Below the pieces are notes generated by a model that was not told the origin of the DNA, did no database searches, and worked only from the letters and a program-made list of their open reading frames with translations. A stretch of DNA of 64,000 nt from CAITSH01 sp945892985 (GTDB lineage Bacteria > Pseudomonadota > Gammaproteobacteria > Burkholderiales > SG8-39): positions 111,556 through 175,555 of the forward strand of contig CAMDDU010000003.1 in the NCBI GenBank assembly GCA_945892985.1, given 5' to 3'. The translations under genes and the position numbers were made by a program. Shown here piece by piece: positions 62,904 to 64,000 of the stretch. Each line of letters starts with the position of its first letter. Positions within the stretch are counted from its first letter, which is position 1.

Positions 62904-63773
62904 TTAGCGAATGATGTTGTTGAACTCATGCTCTGACCGCCAGAGCGAGCAACCGTGCGGGATCGGGGCTGAAGCAGGGCGACCGGTCAAGAACTCTAAA
63001 CCATCCGAGGTAGATTGCACCGGGCGCTGGTCGCTCCAGGTGAGGCAGTCGTTGACCTCCTTAACCTGCTCCGCCACAGGCATGTGAATGGGGGCCGTGT
63101 TATCCATGGCATTCAGTCCGGCAAGGAGGTCCTTTAGCATGGGCGGACTCACGGCGCGCAAACTGTGTGGCGCGACGCCGCAGCGCACACCGGGGTGGCT
63201 GCCGCGCAGTGAATCGATAATGCGCAGCACATCGGCTGGTTGCGTGGCGAAGCGTTTTTGCGCTGGTCGCAGTGGTGTTTCGCCAAAATCGCCATAGGCG
63301 TAGAGCGCCGGCAAAAGCGTCAAGGCGATACCCGAAGCTTCGGCTGCGCGAACGAGGGCGAGGGCCATTTCATTGCGGTTGGCATAAGGTTTGCCATCCG
63401 GGGCATTGTGCAGGTAGTGAAACTCTCCGATCGCGGTGTAGCCGTTTTTCAGGTTCTCGACATAAAGCTGGGCGGCGATGGCCTCGACTTCTGCCGGACC
63501 CAGCGTCTTCAGGAAAACGTACATCACCTCGCGCCAGGTCCAGAAACTGTCCTCGGCCGATCCCATGCGCTCGGCCAGTCCAGCCATGGCGCGCTGGAAG
63601 GCGTGGGAATGCGTATTGCTCATGCCCGGTAGTACCGGCCCGCCGCTGTCCTCGGCTTCGCCACGTTTGCCCTTGCGAACGGCCGTTATGTGTCCGGTTT
63701 CGTCGATATCGATCAAGACATCGCGCTGCCAGCCTGCAGGGAGAAGCGCCTCTGCCGCGAAAAGTGTTGTCAT
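62904..63773 (-). pseudogene. hutF: HutF-like formimidoylglutamate deiminase, 3' end lost
   Basis: Amidohydrolase of which about 247 residues match HutF: GGPVLPGMSNTHSHAFQRAM with the metal HxH, the FWTWREVMY region, FHYLHNAPDGKPY, GVAPHSLRAVS and HMPVAEQVKEVNDCLTWSDQRPV. After Gln at about 63018 the sequence changes to 40 residues with no resemblance (SDGLEFLTGRPASAP...EFNNIIR) and stops. HutF normally has about 450 residues, and the last metal ligands lie in the missing part, so it should be inactive. HutF turns formimidoylglutamate into formylglutamate in histidine breakdown; no other hut gene is present. An IS-like end is close on its 5' side. Confidence 0.72.
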
Positions 63774-63857
63774 TTGTCGTTATGATACCCACAGTTGCAG
63801 GAGTAGATGGAAACTCCTCAGTCGGATATCGGTTGAGAATCAAGCAACTTTAGCTAA

Positions 63858-64000
63858 GGAATCACTGAACAAGTGATAGTTGAGACGAGAAACGTTGGAA
63901 TCAAAGTCAATTTGATGATAAATCGGGCGAAAATGTGGAAGAAAGGGGGCTATGCCCCCGCTATTTCCTCACGCAGGGCGCACCTCTCCTGTGAGTGGCA
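63858..64000 (-). mobile_element. Edge of an IS5-type insertion sequence (partial)
   Basis: From 63858 the sequence GGAATCACTGAACAAG looks like the terminal repeat of an IS5-group element, preceded by CTAA (63854-63857), which fits the YTAR target of that group. On the minus strand an open frame enters from the right edge and stops with TAG at 63952-63950; a perfect stem (GGGGGC-TAT-GCCCCC, 63945-63959) overlaps and follows that stop with TTTC after it, as expected for the end of a transposase gene. Only 143 bases are visible, so the family is a guess. Confidence 0.4.

Overview
The window looks like a chromosomal segment of a Betaproteobacterium (Burkholderiales or a close order). The reasons are the gene order tig-clpP-clpX-lon-hupB-tRNA-Val-tRNA-Asp-ppiD, three intact Bug/TctC-type periplasmic binding proteins plus a broken one, a hpnCDE squalene cluster, FabI as enoyl-ACP reductase, and high-GC codon use. 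This placement is inference; no 16S gene is present. I found no CRISPR array, prophage or rRNA operon. Apart from the histone-like protein HU I recognise no DNA-binding transcription regulator.

Layout. 1-5.6 kb: partial M81/MlrC-like peptidase, JmjC/cupin dioxygenase-like protein, paaG-paaI pair, an ArgD-like aminotransferase behind an attenuator-like leader, TauE exporter. 5.6-15 kb: tartrate/D-malate dehydrogenase; tsaB-rimI-udg (tRNA t6A, ribosomal protein acetylation, DNA repair); a membrane class III nucleotide cyclase; lplT; alr-radA. 15-19 kb: Bug protein and hpnC-hpnD-hpnE (farnesyl diphosphate to squalene). 19.1-28.3 kb: tRNA-Leu(UAG) and the protein quality-control block tig, clpP, clpX, lon (sigma-32-like promoter), hupB, tRNA-Val(UAC), tRNA-Asp(GUC), ppiD. 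28.4-37.3 kb: fabI, then a tightly overlapping four-gene oligopeptide-type ABC transporter with enlarged subunits, then a Bug protein. 37.3-42 kb: MltD-like transglycosylase, gloB, a methyltransferase-like protein, rnhA-dnaQ.

42-62 kb is an acyl-CoA catabolic region: acyl-CoA ligase, enoyl-CoA hydratase, a complete branched-chain-amino-acid-type ABC importer (livG, F, K, H, M), a CaiB-type CoA transferase, etfB-etfA, an acyl-CoA dehydrogenase of the about 600-residue DmdC-like type, a Bug protein, a Bug pseudogene with a cupin gene, ETF-ubiquinone oxidoreductase, a hotdog thioesterase, two small secreted proteins and a fused two-domain 3-oxoacid CoA-transferase. Together these could import a carboxylic acid, activate it, oxidise it and pass electrons through ETF and ETF-QO to quinone; the substrate cannot be read from the sequence. 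62-64 kb carries a MetX-like hydrolase, a 3'-truncated hutF-like gene, and what looks like the edge of an IS5-type insertion sequence running off the right end.

The most unusual points are: the leader of the aminotransferase gene (promoter, 20-codon ORF, terminator with a competing pairing); a second intrinsic terminator just upstream of ppiD; a 12-bp tandem duplication at the 5' end of tRNA-Leu; an ABC binding protein with both a lipobox and a C-terminal membrane helix; a LivF with arginine for the Walker A lysine; a stop codon lying inside an 18-bp tandem repeat at the end of the acyl-CoA dehydrogenase gene; and decay at the right edge. I did not find a clearly new multi-gene system.
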